A DNA stretch of 34,427 nucleotides from Gammaproteobacteria bacterium RIFCSPHIGHO2_12_FULL_38_11 (GTDB lineage: Bacteria; Pseudomonadota; Gammaproteobacteria; Coxiellales; Coxiellaceae): assembly GCA_001801515.1 (NCBI GenBank), contig MGXX01000059.1, forward strand, positions 110,286-144,712, written 5' to 3'. Made by a program: the position numbers and the translations under genes. The notes beneath the pieces were generated by a model. It made no database searches, was not told where the DNA came from, and saw only the letters and a program-made list of their open reading frames with translations. Below are positions 24,944 to 34,393 of this stretch, in pieces. Position 1 is the stretch's first letter. Each line of letters opens with the position of its first letter.

Positions 24944-26284
24944 CTATTTTTTAAGTTTCTTTTCAAGATAATGAATATTCTGCGCCGTCTTTTTAAAATT
25001 TTCATCATCCATTAATTCCTGATGTAGGGGAATATTTGTTTTTATGCCCTCAATTGCCGTTTCGTCTAAGGCATTTTTCATACGTGCAATGGCATTTTCA
25101 CGTGTTAAGGCATGCACAATTAATTTTCCAATTAATGAATCATAATATGGCGGCACTTTATAACCTGTGTAAATATGAGAATCCATGCGCACACCCATGC
25201 CGCCAGGCGCGTGATAAACGCTGATCGTTCCGGGTGATGGCATAAATGTGAAAGGATCTTCTGCGTTAATGCGACATTCTATTGCATGACCATGCCATTT
25301 AATGTCTTCTTGCTTGAATAATAATTTTTGTCCTGCTGCAATACGCAATTGTGATTTCACAATATCAACGTCGGTCACCATTTCGGTAACGGGATGTTCG
25401 ACCTGAACCCGCGTATTCATTTCGATAAAATAAAATTCGCCATTTTCATATAAAAATTCAAATGTGCCCGCACCGCGATAATTAATATTAACACAAGCTT
25501 TTACGCACAAATCACCGATCTTTTTGCGCTGTGCCATTGTGATGCCAGGTGCAGGTGCTTCTTCAAGAATTTTTTGATGACGACGTTGCATAGAACAATC
25601 GCGTTCACCTAAATGAATGGCGTTGCCTTGTCCATCGCCTAACACTTGAATTTCAATATGACGTGGATTTTCTAAAAATTTCTCCATGTAAACTTCATCA
25701 TTATTAAAAGCAGCGTTCGCTTCTGTTTTTGTCATTGCGATGGCGTTAATTAATTCGTCTTCTGTGTGTACAACACGCATGCCTCGACCACCACCGCCAC
25801 CTGATGCTTTAATAATTACGGGTAGGCCAATACTTTTTGCCATTTTAATATTTAATTCTGCGTCATCGGTTAATGCACCGTTAGATCCGGGAATGCAAGG
25901 TACACCTGCTGCACGCATGGCAGCGATTGCGGATACTTTATTTCCCATTAATCGAATGGTTTCTGCCTTTGGACCGATAAACGTAAACCCACTTTGTTCA
26001 ACACGTTCTGCAAAATCGGCATTTTCAGCCAGAAAGCCATAACCAGGATGAATAGCGTCGGCATGAGAAATTTCCGCGGCGCTAATGACCGCAGGGATGC
26101 TTAAATAACTTAATGTTGAGCTAGCAGGGCCAATGCAAACTGATTCATCTGCCAATTTAACGTGCATTAAATCTTGATCGGCCGTTGAATAAACGGCAAC
26201 GGTTTTAATGCCTAATTCTTTGCATGCGCGATGAATGCGTAATGCAATTTCGCCACGGTTGGCGATGAGGACTTTTTTGAGCAT
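24944..26284 (-). CDS. accC: Acetyl-CoA carboxylase, biotin carboxylase subunit
   Basis: A 446-residue ATP-grasp enzyme that carboxylates the biotin on AccB, the first half-reaction of malonyl-CoA synthesis for fatty acids. ATG 26284 gives the standard start [16 protein letters not shown] and has AGGAAAG upstream; the longer frame to 26320 is not supported. Visible motifs are [10 protein letters not shown], the Gly-rich ATP loop [22 protein letters not shown] with the bicarbonate/biotin site residues, and [14 protein letters not shown]. Length is normal. It follows accB on the same strand after about 83 bases. Confidence 0.97.
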   Translation of the reverse strand: MLKKVLIANRGEIALRIHRACKELGIKTVAVYSTADQDLMHVKLADESVCIGPASSTLSYLSIPAVISAAEISHADAIHPGYGFLAENADFAERVEQSGFTFIGPKAETIRLMGNKVSAIAAMRAAGVPCIPGSNGALTDDAELNIKMAKSIGLPVIIKASGGGGGRGMRVVHTEDELINAIAMTKTEANAAFNNDEVYMEKFLENPRHIEIQVLGDGQGNAIHLGERDCSMQRRHQKILEEAPAPGITMAQRKKIGDLCVKACVNINYRGAGTFEFLYENGEFYFIEMNTRVQVEHPVTEMVTDVDIVKSQLRIAAGQKLLFKQEDIKWHGHAIECRINAEDPFTFMPSPGTISVYHAPGGMGVRMDSHIYTGYKVPPYYDSLIGKLIVHALTRENAIARMKNALDETAIEGIKTNIPLHQELMDDENFKKTAQNIHYLEKKLKK

Positions 26285-26367
26285 GGCTTCTTTCCTGAAA
26301 ATAATTTTCTTGCGAGTCAACGCTTGTTACGTGTTGAGTACAACACTTCACGCGCGTCTCAGCCCTG

Positions 26368-26826
26368 TTATACTTCAATAATAAATAATGGTTGATCATA
26401 TTCAACTGGCTGACCATTTTCAATTAAACGCGCGCTAATTGTGCCGCTGACATCTGCCTCAATTTTATTAAACATTTTCATCGCTTCAATTAGGCATAAT
26501 GTGTCACCGGGTTTAACTTTTTGCCCGACGCTAACAAAAGAGGGGCTGCCAGGTGTGCCAGACAAATAAACTGTGCCAACCATGGGTGATTTAACGTGAT
26601 GGCCTTCTGGGGGCGCGCTTTTTGCTGCAGGCACTGTTATTTCATTCGCAGTTGGTGCAGCAACAACAGATGCTGTGCTGGGCGCTGGAATTTGCTGTGT
26701 GTAGGTAGGTGTCGCATTGGCTTGACAACTGATACGAACGGAATCGTCACTTGATTTTACTTCCAATTCGCCGATCCCCGTTTCTTTGACCAATTCAATT
26801 AGTTTTCTTATTTTTCTGGTGTCCAT
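26368..26826 (-). CDS. accB: Acetyl-CoA carboxylase, biotin carboxyl carrier protein
   Basis: A 152-residue carrier that bears the biotin shuttled between AccC and the carboxyltransferase. The N-terminal [23 protein letters not shown] helix-strand segment, an Ala/Pro/Thr-rich linker (about 37-75) and the lipoyl-like biotinyl domain are all present. Biotin attaches to Lys117 in EAMKM. ATG 26826 follows aroQ by only 9 bases, so aroQ, accB and accC probably share a transcript. Confidence 0.97.
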   Translation of the reverse strand: MDTRKIRKLIELVKETGIGELEVKSSDDSVRISCQANATPTYTQQIPAPSTASVVAAPTANEITVPAAKSAPPEGHHVKSPMVGTVYLSGTPGSPSFVSVGQKVKPGDTLCLIEAMKMFNKIEADVSGTISARLIENGQPVEYDQPLFIIEV

Positions 26827-26835
26827 TTGTTCCTC

Positions 26836-27279
26836 TTATTTTGTTTTTAAATAATCATTTGCTGCGATTAATGCCAATTGATAGCTGTTAATGCCGAATC
26901 CACTGATAGTACCTATAGCAATATCTGAAAAATAAGAGTGGTGACGAAACGATTCGCGCGCCATCACATTTGATAAGTGAACTTCAATAAAAGGAATCGC
27001 AACAGCCAATAATGCATCGCGAAGAGCAATGCTGGTGTGGGTAAAAGCAGCGGGATTAATGATGATAAAGTCTGTTTTCTCATGTAAGGCTTGTTGAATG
27101 TGTTCAATGAGCTGGTGTTCAGCATTGCTTTGAAAGCAACCTACGGCATGGTGGTTATCAAGCCCTTGCTGGATCAATCGATTGTTGATATCCTCCAGGC
27201 GATCGTTGCCATAGAGATCAGGCTCGCGTTGACCTAGCAAGTTCAAATTGGGTCCATGAATTATCAAGATTTTTGCCAT
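26836..27279 (-). CDS. aroQ: 3-dehydroquinate dehydratase, type II
   Basis: A 147-residue type II enzyme converting 3-dehydroquinate to 3-dehydroshikimate in the shikimate pathway. Motifs are [17 protein letters not shown] (with the active-site Tyr at its end), [28 protein letters not shown] and [18 protein letters not shown] 27279 starts the usual [14 protein letters not shown] 27303 would add eight unlikely residues. It lies between dsbD and accB on the same strand with short gaps, an order seen in related gammaproteobacteria. Confidence 0.96.
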   Translation of the reverse strand: MAKILIIHGPNLNLLGQREPDLYGNDRLEDINNRLIQQGLDNHHAVGCFQSNAEHQLIEHIQQALHEKTDFIIINPAAFTHTSIALRDALLAVAIPFIEVHLSNVMARESFRHHSYFSDIAIGTISGFGINSYQLALIAANDYLKTK

Positions 27280-27311
27280 TTGTGTATTATGGCGTACTTG
27301 CATGATGTTGT

Positions 27312-28898
27312 CTAGTTCGATGCAGTTATCTGCACGTTAGCGCTAATTACATCCAAGTGCTTCAGGAATTTTTGGGGGGGTAGATACCCAATGACACGTG
27401 AATTTGCAATTTCCTGCCCGTTATAAAAAAAGAGTATGGTGGGGGGCGCCACGACGCCATAATTCTTTTCAATTATTTGATTTTCAACAGAATTATCAGT
27501 TACGTCCGCCCGTAAAAGGATGAAATCGGCTAGTTTTCGTTTAACGGATGGGTTAGAAAAAGTAAGTGAATCAAATTCCTTGCAAGCAATGCACCAATTA
27601 GCTGCGAAATCGAGCATTACCGGTTTATTTTCAGTTGAAGCGGTATCTATTGCGGTTGTGATATCAGCAACTGAGTGGACTGCTTGAAAAGGAAGCGCTG
27701 AAGTTGATTTTTTAAAGTGTGGTAATGTGCGTTGTATCATCATGGCAGCAATCACCAATAGTAAAATACCCAAAATATATTTAATAATATTCATCCATTT
27801 TCCAGGTTTGGGTAAAATACGCGTTCCTAACGCGCCAATTAATAGTAAAGGTGCGCCCATGCCGATACCGATTGAAAATAAAGCAGCGCCGCCCAGCAAG
27901 GCATTTCCACTTTGACTGATAAATCCGAGCACTGCCACTAGCGGAGGCGTAACACAGGGCGACAAAATTAATGTGGATAAACATCCCATGATGGCAACAC
28001 CAAAATAGCTGCCGCTCTTTTGGTGATAGCTTTTTTCAGCGATATAAGCACGCCATTTTTCGGGCAATTGAATGGTGAAAAATCCGAATAATGACAATGC
28101 CATTAAAATAAATAAAAAACTAAAACATATAATAATCCAAGGTTGTTGAAAAACAATTTGAACATTACTGCCTAAAATAGCGAATAAAACACCGGCAATT
28201 GCATAAGTGATTGCCATTCCTAAAACATAAAATAATGATAATAAAAAAGTATGTGAATGCGCTTTATTTTTTTGACCGACAATGATACTGGATAAAATGG
28301 GGATCATCGGCAAAACACAAGGCGTTAATGATAATAAAAGCCCAAATCCTAAAAAGCCTATCATCATGAGGGAAAATGAATGCTTTGCAAGTAACGTTTC
28401 AAATTTATTGGGCGTAATTGATTTTATGTTTGGCGCAATATCGATATTTAATGCGGAAACAGGTTGCATATAATTGGCACTTAAATTAATGGAAATTAAT
28501 TTTGTTATTGGCGGATAGCAATAGCCTGTTTTTGAGCAACCTTGATAATGCACCTGTAAAAGAATATTTTTTTCATTGGATTGAATAATGGGGATGGGAA
28601 TCATTAAAGTATTTGCATATACATCAAAATTACCTAAGCTTGTTTTAAATACTTGGGTGTTAGATGGAAATAATGGGTTACCCAATTGAGCATTTGCTGG
28701 TTTTATCGCGCGAAATGAAAAATGTTTTTGATATAAATAATAATTTGGCGCTATTTTCCATGTTAATAAAACTGTTTGGTAATCCTTGGCTGTTCCTGAA
28801 AATTGAAATGCCTGTTCGGGAGACAGGGGAGCTATTGCTGCAAAAGCAGGAGAAATAGCGCTAAAAGTAAGCGAAATGAGTAAGAAAAGTGTTTTCAT
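27312..28898 (-). CDS. dsbD: Thiol:disulfide interchange protein DsbD
   Basis: A 528-residue inner-membrane protein passing electrons from cytoplasmic thioredoxin to periplasmic disulfide isomerases and cytochrome c assembly. A signal peptide (about 1-20, ending AFA) is followed by the alpha domain with Cys121 and Cys127. Eight or so membrane helices carry Cys194 (LTPCVLPM) and Cys315 (LSPCVTPP). The C-terminal thioredoxin-like domain has Cys436 and Cys439 (NWCIACK). All three Cys pairs are present. The Shine-Dalgarno AGGA overlaps the stop codon of the ATPase gene upstream (28907), so expression is likely coupled to that accessory gene. Confidence 0.96.
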   Translation of the reverse strand: MKTLFLLISLTFSAISPAFAAIAPLSPEQAFQFSGTAKDYQTVLLTWKIAPNYYLYQKHFSFRAIKPANAQLGNPLFPSNTQVFKTSLGNFDVYANTLMIPIPIIQSNEKNILLQVHYQGCSKTGYCYPPITKLISINLSANYMQPVSALNIDIAPNIKSITPNKFETLLAKHSFSLMMIGFLGFGLLLSLTPCVLPMIPILSSIIVGQKNKAHSHTFLLSLFYVLGMAITYAIAGVLFAILGSNVQIVFQQPWIIICFSFLFILMALSLFGFFTIQLPEKWRAYIAEKSYHQKSGSYFGVAIMGCLSTLILSPCVTPPLVAVLGFISQSGNALLGGAALFSIGIGMGAPLLLIGALGTRILPKPGKWMNIIKYILGILLLVIAAMMIQRTLPHFKKSTSALPFQAVHSVADITTAIDTASTENKPVMLDFAANWCIACKEFDSLTFSNPSVKRKLADFILLRADVTDNSVENQIIEKNYGVVAPPTILFFYNGQEIANSRVIGYLPPQKFLKHLDVISANVQITASN

Positions 28899-28906
28899 AC
28901 ATGTTC

Positions 28907-30022
28907 CTAAGCAGCATATTTCCGTATGAAATACGCCATTGCTGGATCTAGCACGTGATAATATTTATTTTTGTCCACAAAAATCATATCTAGCTTGTCT
29001 AAATCCTCTAAACATTTTTTAATGCCCGATGGATTTAAATCAACCCTACTAGAAAATTCTCGTCCTTGAGGTTCATGTGTTGTTTGAAAGGCTAGCGCTG
29101 TTATTACTTTTTTCCTGTTTAATGTAAGACGACTTAAATCATCTGTTATCCAAATACTTTGTTTTTCGACATAATCATCCCATGCATTTCTAACATCATA
29201 AATAGTGGGAATATCATTTGAACGCCACAAACGTCGACAAAGTGCGTTAAGATAATAAGGGTGGTTTTCAGTAAGATGAATGATTTCAGAAATAGTGTCA
29301 TCGTCTAAGTGTTTTTTCCATTTATCTTTTGCAAATTTATTTAAAAATGGAAAATAACAAGCGGTGTCAATGCGATCAATCGTCATTAAATCACACAAAT
29401 GATAAAGCGGGCGTGATTTATCTGTAAACATTTCATTTAATAAATGGCGTTTACTACCACAAAAAATGTAGCTGACGTAATTGCTGCGTTCTACGGCGTG
29501 ACGAATTGCTGCTTCTACCGCATGATTTTCCTTTAATTCACCAATCTGTTGAAATTCATCAAAAACAATAACGCAGGATTTTTTAGTTTTTTCTGCAAAT
29601 TGATCGAGTGTTAATAATAATTCAGAAATACTTTTTTCTGTTGTTTGGCGCGTGCTGATTTCTAATTTTTGACCGAGTATATTAAAGATTATTTTTGGGT
29701 TGAGTGTTGCAATAGAATCAATTAATTTATGTGCCAATGGTTTTGTTTTGGGTAATAGCGCATTGATAATTTTGGATACGCCTTCGGTAATGGCTTTGCG
29801 CACTTCTGCTTGTGCGAGCACAAAAAAGAAATCAATACTAACACTAGGGGTATCAATTTCCTTGAGTACCTGCGTAATCAAACTGGTTTTTCCGTATCGT
29901 CTGGGTGCAACTAAAACAATATGCTCATGTTCGTCGATGCTTGTCTTGAGCGCATTTCTTTCTTTGTTTCTGTTACAAAACACGTTGTCTCTTGCAAGGC
30001 CCTGTGGGAAATAACGTCTCAT
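28907..30022 (-). CDS. P-loop ATPase of the archaeal-ATPase-like (AAA) type
   Basis: A 371-residue ATPase. The N-terminal RDNVFCNRNKERNALKTSI is typical of this class. The nucleotide loop APRRYGKTSL has Lys45 and Thr46, Walker B is VIVFDEFQQI (Asp155, Glu156), and IFCGSKRHLL is the sensor-like motif. The C-terminal region has LTENHPYYLNALCRRLW and a winged helix, ending DPAMAYFIRKYAA. It is related to the fragment at 20392-20871 and more distantly to 2738-3823. An inverted repeat lies just upstream (30035-30067). The stop is 8 bases before the dsbD start, and dsbD appears to be translated from a Shine-Dalgarno overlapping that stop. Cellular role unknown. Confidence 0.85.
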   Translation of the reverse strand: MRRYFPQGLARDNVFCNRNKERNALKTSIDEHEHIVLVAPRRYGKTSLITQVLKEIDTPSVSIDFFFVLAQAEVRKAITEGVSKIINALLPKTKPLAHKLIDSIATLNPKIIFNILGQKLEISTRQTTEKSISELLLTLDQFAEKTKKSCVIVFDEFQQIGELKENHAVEAAIRHAVERSNYVSYIFCGSKRHLLNEMFTDKSRPLYHLCDLMTIDRIDTACYFPFLNKFAKDKWKKHLDDDTISEIIHLTENHPYYLNALCRRLWRSNDIPTIYDVRNAWDDYVEKQSIWITDDLSRLTLNRKKVITALAFQTTHEPQGREFSSRVDLNPSGIKKCLEDLDKLDMIFVDKNKYYHVLDPAMAYFIRKYAA

Positions 30023-30034
30023 CTCTGAATCCTC

Positions 30035-30067
30035 ATCACACCATTAGTGTCACACAATTGGTGTGAT
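30035..30067 (-). promoter_or_regulatory. 33-bp palindromic element before the ATPase gene
   Basis: ATCACACCA...TTGGTGTGAT with perfect 8-bp outer arms (30035-30042, 30060-30067) and inner GTGT/CACAC pairs. On the coding strand it can also be read as two adjacent 14-mers, ACACCAATTGTGTG and ACACTAATGGTGTG. It ends 12 bases before the start codon at 30022. Likely operator; the regulator is unknown. Confidence 0.55.
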
Positions 30068-30102
30068 AAGGCAATGTCTTGCGCGGCTACCATATTCAAG
30101 AT

Positions 30103-30130
30103 GCATACAGGCGCAACAGCGCTTGTATGC
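30103..30130 (-). other. Strong hairpin downstream of acnA
   Basis: GCATACAGGCGC-aaca-GCGCTTGTATGC forms a 12-bp stem with one G-T pair and a 4-base loop. No T-run follows on the minus strand, so it is not a classic intrinsic terminator for acnA. It could be a processing or stability element, or a Rho-associated 3' hairpin. Confidence 0.45.
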
Positions 30131-30218
30131 TTCAATGAAATTGAAATAATGTTACTAAATCAGGTAGTTCATTGTGATGAATCAATGGCAGTGAAGCTGT
30201 TGCAGCCTTGGACAGAGG

Positions 30219-32876
30219 CTATTTAAGGCTCCGTAACACATACTGCAAAATTCCGCCATTCAAATAATAATTTAATTCGTTGATAGTATCGATGCGGCAT
30301 AACACATCAATGTTTTCTGATTTCCCATCCGCACACGTAATTTGCAATTGCAATTTTTTGCCGGGTTTTAAGCCTTGATCAACGCCGGTTATGTTAATGG
30401 TTTCCGAGCCATTTAAATTAAGTGTTTTGCGTGTTGTGCCTTTTAGGAATTCCAATGGCAGCACACCCATGCCAATTAAATTTGAGCGATGAATACGTTC
30501 AAAACTTTCGGCAATAACCGCTTTAACGCCCAATAATAAAGTGCCTTTTGCAGCCCAGTCACGTGAAGAACCGGTGCCATATTCAGCCCCTGCGAAAATC
30601 ACGAGCGGAATATTTTCTGCTTGATATTGCATTGCGGCATCATAAATGGATAATTGCTTTTTATCAGGATAATGCAAGGTATAACCCCCTTCAACACCGT
30701 CTAACATTTCATTTTTAATGCGAATATTGGCAAAAGTTCCGCGCATCATTACTTCGTGATTACCGCGTCGCGCACCATAAGAATTAAAATTTAAGGTTGA
30801 AACTGAATGTTCTTTTAAATAAAGACCAGCAGGACTGTCTGGTTTAATTGAGCCGGCAGGCGAAATATGGTCAGTTGTTACGCTGTCACCCAAAATCGCT
30901 AAAATACGTGCATTTTCAATATTTTTTGGTGCTTCGGGTGTGGGTTTAATGCCATCAAAAAAAGGCGGCAATTTAACGTAGGTAGATTTGTCATCCCAAT
31001 TATATGTTTCAGTTGCGGCAACTTTAATAGATTGCCAAGTGTCATCGCCCTCAAAAATTTCGCTGTATTCTTTTGCAAACATGTTTCGTGTGACATCCTG
31101 CAATGCTTTCGTTATTTCTTCAGTTGTTGGCCAAATATCTTTTAAATAAATTTTCTCACCTTTTTTATTGGTGGCAATAGCATCCTTATTTAAATCAATA
31201 TTCATTGTGCCTGCTAATGCATAAGCAACAACGAGTGGTGGAGAAGCTAACCAGTTTGCACGTACCTGCGGATGGATGCGGCCTTCAAAATTTCTATTAC
31301 CTGATAATACTGCACAAGCCACTATTTTATTGTCGTTAATGGTTTTTGCGATTGGTTCATTAAGTGGACCTGAATTACCGATGCAAGTTGTACACCCATA
31401 ACCCACCAAATAAAACCCTAATTGTTCAAGCGAAATCAATAAATCTGCTTTTTTCAAATAATCTGTTACAACCTTTGAGCCAGGCGCTAATGATGATTTC
31501 ACCCAGGGTTTTGCTTCTAGACCCTTTTCCAAAGCTTTTTTTGCTAATAATCCAGCCGCTAACATGACAGAGGGATTAGATGTATTTGTGCAGCTTGTAA
31601 TGGCTGCGATAACCACATCTGCGTGATGCAAATCAAAACCAGCGTCAGTTGAAAATGATTTTGTTTTATCAGCTATTTTATTTAAATCAAGAAAATCTTG
31701 AACCGCTTTTGGCAATAAATTTACGGGTACTTGATCCTGTGGACGTTTTGGCCCCGCAACACTTGGAACAACGGTTGATAAATTTAATGATAATGTATCG
31801 GAGAATTCAGGTTCAAGTGCATGTTCACCATTGAACATGCCTTGCGCTTTCATGTAAGTTTGCACAAGTTCAATTGTTTCGGGGGGGCGATTAGTGAGCG
31901 TCATGTATTTAATCGTTTCTGCATCAATTGGAAATAATCCGCAAGTAGCGCCATATTCGGGCGCCATGTTGGCAATCGTTGCGCGATCGGCCAGTGGCAA
32001 ATATTTTAATCCAGGACCATAAAATTCAACGAATTTTCCGACAACGCCCTTGAGTCGTAACATGTGTGTAATGGTTAACACCAAGTCAGTTGCAGTGATT
32101 CCCTCGTTTAATTTCCCATCTAAACGAAAACCCACTACATCAGGAATTAACATGGAAACAGGTTGGCCAAGCATCGCTGCTTCTGCTTCAATGCCACCTA
32201 CACCCCAACCCAAAACGCCTAAGCCATTAATCATTGTGGTGTGACTGTCGGTTCCAACCAATGTGTCTGGAAACGCTTGTTTTTCGCCATTTTTTTCGTT
32301 GCTCCAAACACCTTTTGCCAAATATTCCAAATTTACTTGATGGCAAATACCGGTGCCGGGTGGGACAGCTTGAAAATTATTGAAAGTTTGTTGGCCCCAT
32401 TTTAAAAACTGATAACGTTCGTGATTACGATCCATTTCAATTGTGACATTTTGAATAAAAGATTCATCCGTCCCATATTTATCAACTTGTACGGAGTGAT
32501 CGATGACCAAATCAACCGGGCACAATGGATTGATTTTTTCAGGGTCGCCACTTAATGTTTTCATGGCATCGCGCATCGCTGCTAAATCAACAACGGCAGG
32601 AACACCTGTAAAATCCTGCATTAAAACACGTGCAGGGCGGTAAGCAATTTCATGTTCGGAATGTTTTGTATCAAGCCATGCTGCAAAAGCATCGATATCT
32701 TTTTGTGTTGTTGTTTCGCCATCTTCAAAACGCAATTGATTTTCCAGTAATATTTTTAGCGAAAAAGGTAATTTTTTAATTTGCGGGAATTTTTTTTCTA
32801 ATTCGGGGATACTAGAATAGTGGTAGGTTTGGCCGTTAACGATTAATTGGCGACGGGTTTGGTAGGTGTCCTTCAT
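30219..32876 (-). CDS. acnA: Aconitate hydratase A
   Basis: An 885-residue [4Fe-4S] enzyme isomerising citrate to isocitrate in the TCA cycle; E. coli AcnA is of similar length. Cluster ligands are Cys429 in TSCTNTSNPS and Cys495 and Cys498 in GCTTCIGNSGPL. Also visible are TGVPAVVDLAAMRDAM, DSHTTMINGLGVLGWGVGGIEAEA, and in the swivel domain GAEYGTGSSRDWAAKGT and RIHRSNLIGMGVLP. ATG 32876 has GAGG 5 bases upstream. It is monocistronic as far as seen. A candidate promoter on the minus strand has TATACA (about 32910-32915) with TTTGAA 16 bases upstream; this pair is only tentative. Confidence 0.97.
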   Translation of the reverse strand: MKDTYQTRRQLIVNGQTYHYSSIPELEKKFPQIKKLPFSLKILLENQLRFEDGETTTQKDIDAFAAWLDTKHSEHEIAYRPARVLMQDFTGVPAVVDLAAMRDAMKTLSGDPEKINPLCPVDLVIDHSVQVDKYGTDESFIQNVTIEMDRNHERYQFLKWGQQTFNNFQAVPPGTGICHQVNLEYLAKGVWSNEKNGEKQAFPDTLVGTDSHTTMINGLGVLGWGVGGIEAEAAMLGQPVSMLIPDVVGFRLDGKLNEGITATDLVLTITHMLRLKGVVGKFVEFYGPGLKYLPLADRATIANMAPEYGATCGLFPIDAETIKYMTLTNRPPETIELVQTYMKAQGMFNGEHALEPEFSDTLSLNLSTVVPSVAGPKRPQDQVPVNLLPKAVQDFLDLNKIADKTKSFSTDAGFDLHHADVVIAAITSCTNTSNPSVMLAAGLLAKKALEKGLEAKPWVKSSLAPGSKVVTDYLKKADLLISLEQLGFYLVGYGCTTCIGNSGPLNEPIAKTINDNKIVACAVLSGNRNFEGRIHPQVRANWLASPPLVVAYALAGTMNIDLNKDAIATNKKGEKIYLKDIWPTTEEITKALQDVTRNMFAKEYSEIFEGDDTWQSIKVAATETYNWDDKSTYVKLPPFFDGIKPTPEAPKNIENARILAILGDSVTTDHISPAGSIKPDSPAGLYLKEHSVSTLNFNSYGARRGNHEVMMRGTFANIRIKNEMLDGVEGGYTLHYPDKKQLSIYDAAMQYQAENIPLVIFAGAEYGTGSSRDWAAKGTLLLGVKAVIAESFERIHRSNLIGMGVLPLEFLKGTTRKTLNLNGSETINITGVDQGLKPGKKLQLQITCADGKSENIDVLCRIDTINELNYYLNGGILQYVLRSLK

Positions 32877-32944
32877 GATGGCCTCGGTATCTGTGTTTCT
32901 GATGCATCATTGTATACTGGGGACTGGGTGGATTCAAATTTCGT

Positions 32945-32975
32945 TAACTCGGTGTCGAGTCGATAAATACCGAGT
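32945..32975. promoter_or_regulatory. Inverted repeat in the region upstream of acnA
   Basis: AACTCGGT (32945-32952) and ACCGAGTT (32968-32975) form a perfect 8-bp inverted pair, and TCGAGT and CAAGTCG sit nearby. It lies just beyond the tentative acnA promoter, between acnA and the divergent ATPase gene at 33119. Function inferred only from position. Confidence 0.35.
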
Positions 32976-33071
32976 TGTCAAATACCAAGTCGAAAGATTA
33001 CGAGATGAGCCTCAAAGCTGAAAATTCTCCAAGATTCGGGTTCAGCTCCTAAATTAAGTTTATGTTGACAG

Positions 33072-33114
33072 CATAAGGATATTGCCATATCCTTATGTTT
33101 ATAACATAAGGATG
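33072..33114 (+). promoter_or_regulatory. Direct and inverted repeats with 33-bp period before the AAA/DUF4143 gene
   Basis: CATAAGGAT occurs at 33072-33080 and again at 33105-33113, exactly 33 bp apart. Between them lies an inverted copy ATATCCTTATG (33087-33097), which forms a perfect 11-bp inverted pair with the first. The last copy includes AAGGA, the Shine-Dalgarno of the gene starting at 33119, so binding would block both transcription and translation starts. Confidence 0.65.
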
Positions 33115-33118
33115 AATC

Positions 33119-34393
33119 ATGCTTCGAACACTTTTGCGAACCATTATTTTAGAATGGCAAACACCCAAGGTCGTCAAACCTGATGTGTCTCGCGTCTTGA
33201 CGATTAACTTAGATACGATGCTAAATAATGAGCATATTGTACTGCTTACTGGTGTTCGTCGCTGTGGAAAGTCGACTTTATTGCAGCATATTCGCCAACA
33301 ACATAATGAAAAACATTATTACTTAAACTTTGAAGATGAGCGTCTTATTGATTTTACAGTGGATCATTTCCAGATGATGATGGAAATCTTTGCTGAATTG
33401 TTTGGTGAAGAGAAAACCTTTTACTTTGATGAGATTCAAAATATAAAAGGGTGGGAGCGATTTGTTAGGCGCTTGTATGAACAAGGGTATAAAATTTTTA
33501 TCACTGGTTCAAATGCAAAAATGCTGAGCCAAGAAATGGGAACGCATTTAACGGGACGTTATATTAAAATTGAATTATACCCCTTTTCTTTTTGTGAATT
33601 TCTGGACTTTAAAGGTGTAAAAATTAATGTGCAACATGCGACAACGGCTGTAAAAGCGAAACTGAATAATTTAATAAAACAATACATTACGGTAGGTGGA
33701 TTTCCACAATATGTCAAAGATGAAATGTTAGAGTATTTACAGGCGTTATACGAAAGTATTTTATATCGCGATATTATCTCTCGTTATAAATTACCCAGTG
33801 AAACAGCTATTCGTCAGCTTGCTTTTTATTTTGCAAGTAATGTCGGAAAAGAAATAACATATAATTCACTTAAAAAGCAGTTGAATTTGGGTTGTGCAAA
33901 TACAGCGGCTGAATATTGTCAATATTTAGAAAATTGTTATTTATTTTTTTTGGTAAAGCGTTTTAGTTATTCGCTGAAGCAACAATCGAATTCACCTAAA
34001 AAAGTTTATGCAATTGATTCGGGACTTGCGCATGCAATTGGGTTTCGTTCTAGTCAAGATGCTGGGCGTATGCTTGAAAACATTGTTTTCATTGAATTAA
34101 AACGCAGAAATTTTGAAATTTATTATCATCATGAAAAAAAAGAATGTGATTTTGTTGTGTGCAAGAAAAATAAAATCCAAGCGTTAATACAAGTTTGTTT
34201 TGATTTGGGCGATTTAGAAACCAAAGAGCGAGAAATAAATGGAATAATCGATGCAATGCAAACTTATAAAATTAAACAGGGCACAATTATTACTTTAACT
34301 GAAGCAGATGAAATGATTGTGACTGTGGATGCAAAAAAATATCGCATTGACATTGTTCCAATTTGGTTATGGTTAGTCGCTGTGCAAAAATAA
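33119..34393 (+). CDS. AAA-family ATPase with C-terminal DUF4143 domain
   Basis: A 424-residue AAA_14/DUF4143 protein from a different branch than the others. The P-loop GVRRCGKS is at 45-52, Walker B FYFDEIQNIKGW has Asp104 and Glu105, and FITGSNAKML follows. The middle has LTGRYIKIELYPFSFCEFL and YITVGGFPQYV, typical of the family. In the C-terminal domain the acidic pair is present (KECDFVV), but the usual ExK is replaced by LIQVCFDLGD, so nuclease chemistry is unlikely here. ATG 33119 is supported by AAGGA 6 bases upstream. It diverges from acnA. The remaining 34 bases of the window hold nothing recognisable. Confidence 0.9.
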   Translation: MLRTLLRTIILEWQTPKVVKPDVSRVLTINLDTMLNNEHIVLLTGVRRCGKSTLLQHIRQQHNEKHYYLNFEDERLIDFTVDHFQMMMEIFAELFGEEKTFYFDEIQNIKGWERFVRRLYEQGYKIFITGSNAKMLSQEMGTHLTGRYIKIELYPFSFCEFLDFKGVKINVQHATTAVKAKLNNLIKQYITVGGFPQYVKDEMLEYLQALYESILYRDIISRYKLPSETAIRQLAFYFASNVGKEITYNSLKKQLNLGCANTAAEYCQYLENCYLFFLVKRFSYSLKQQSNSPKKVYAIDSGLAHAIGFRSSQDAGRMLENIVFIELKRRNFEIYYHHEKKECDFVVCKKNKIQALIQVCFDLGDLETKEREINGIIDAMQTYKIKQGTIITLTEADEMIVTVDAKKYRIDIVPIWLWLVAVQK

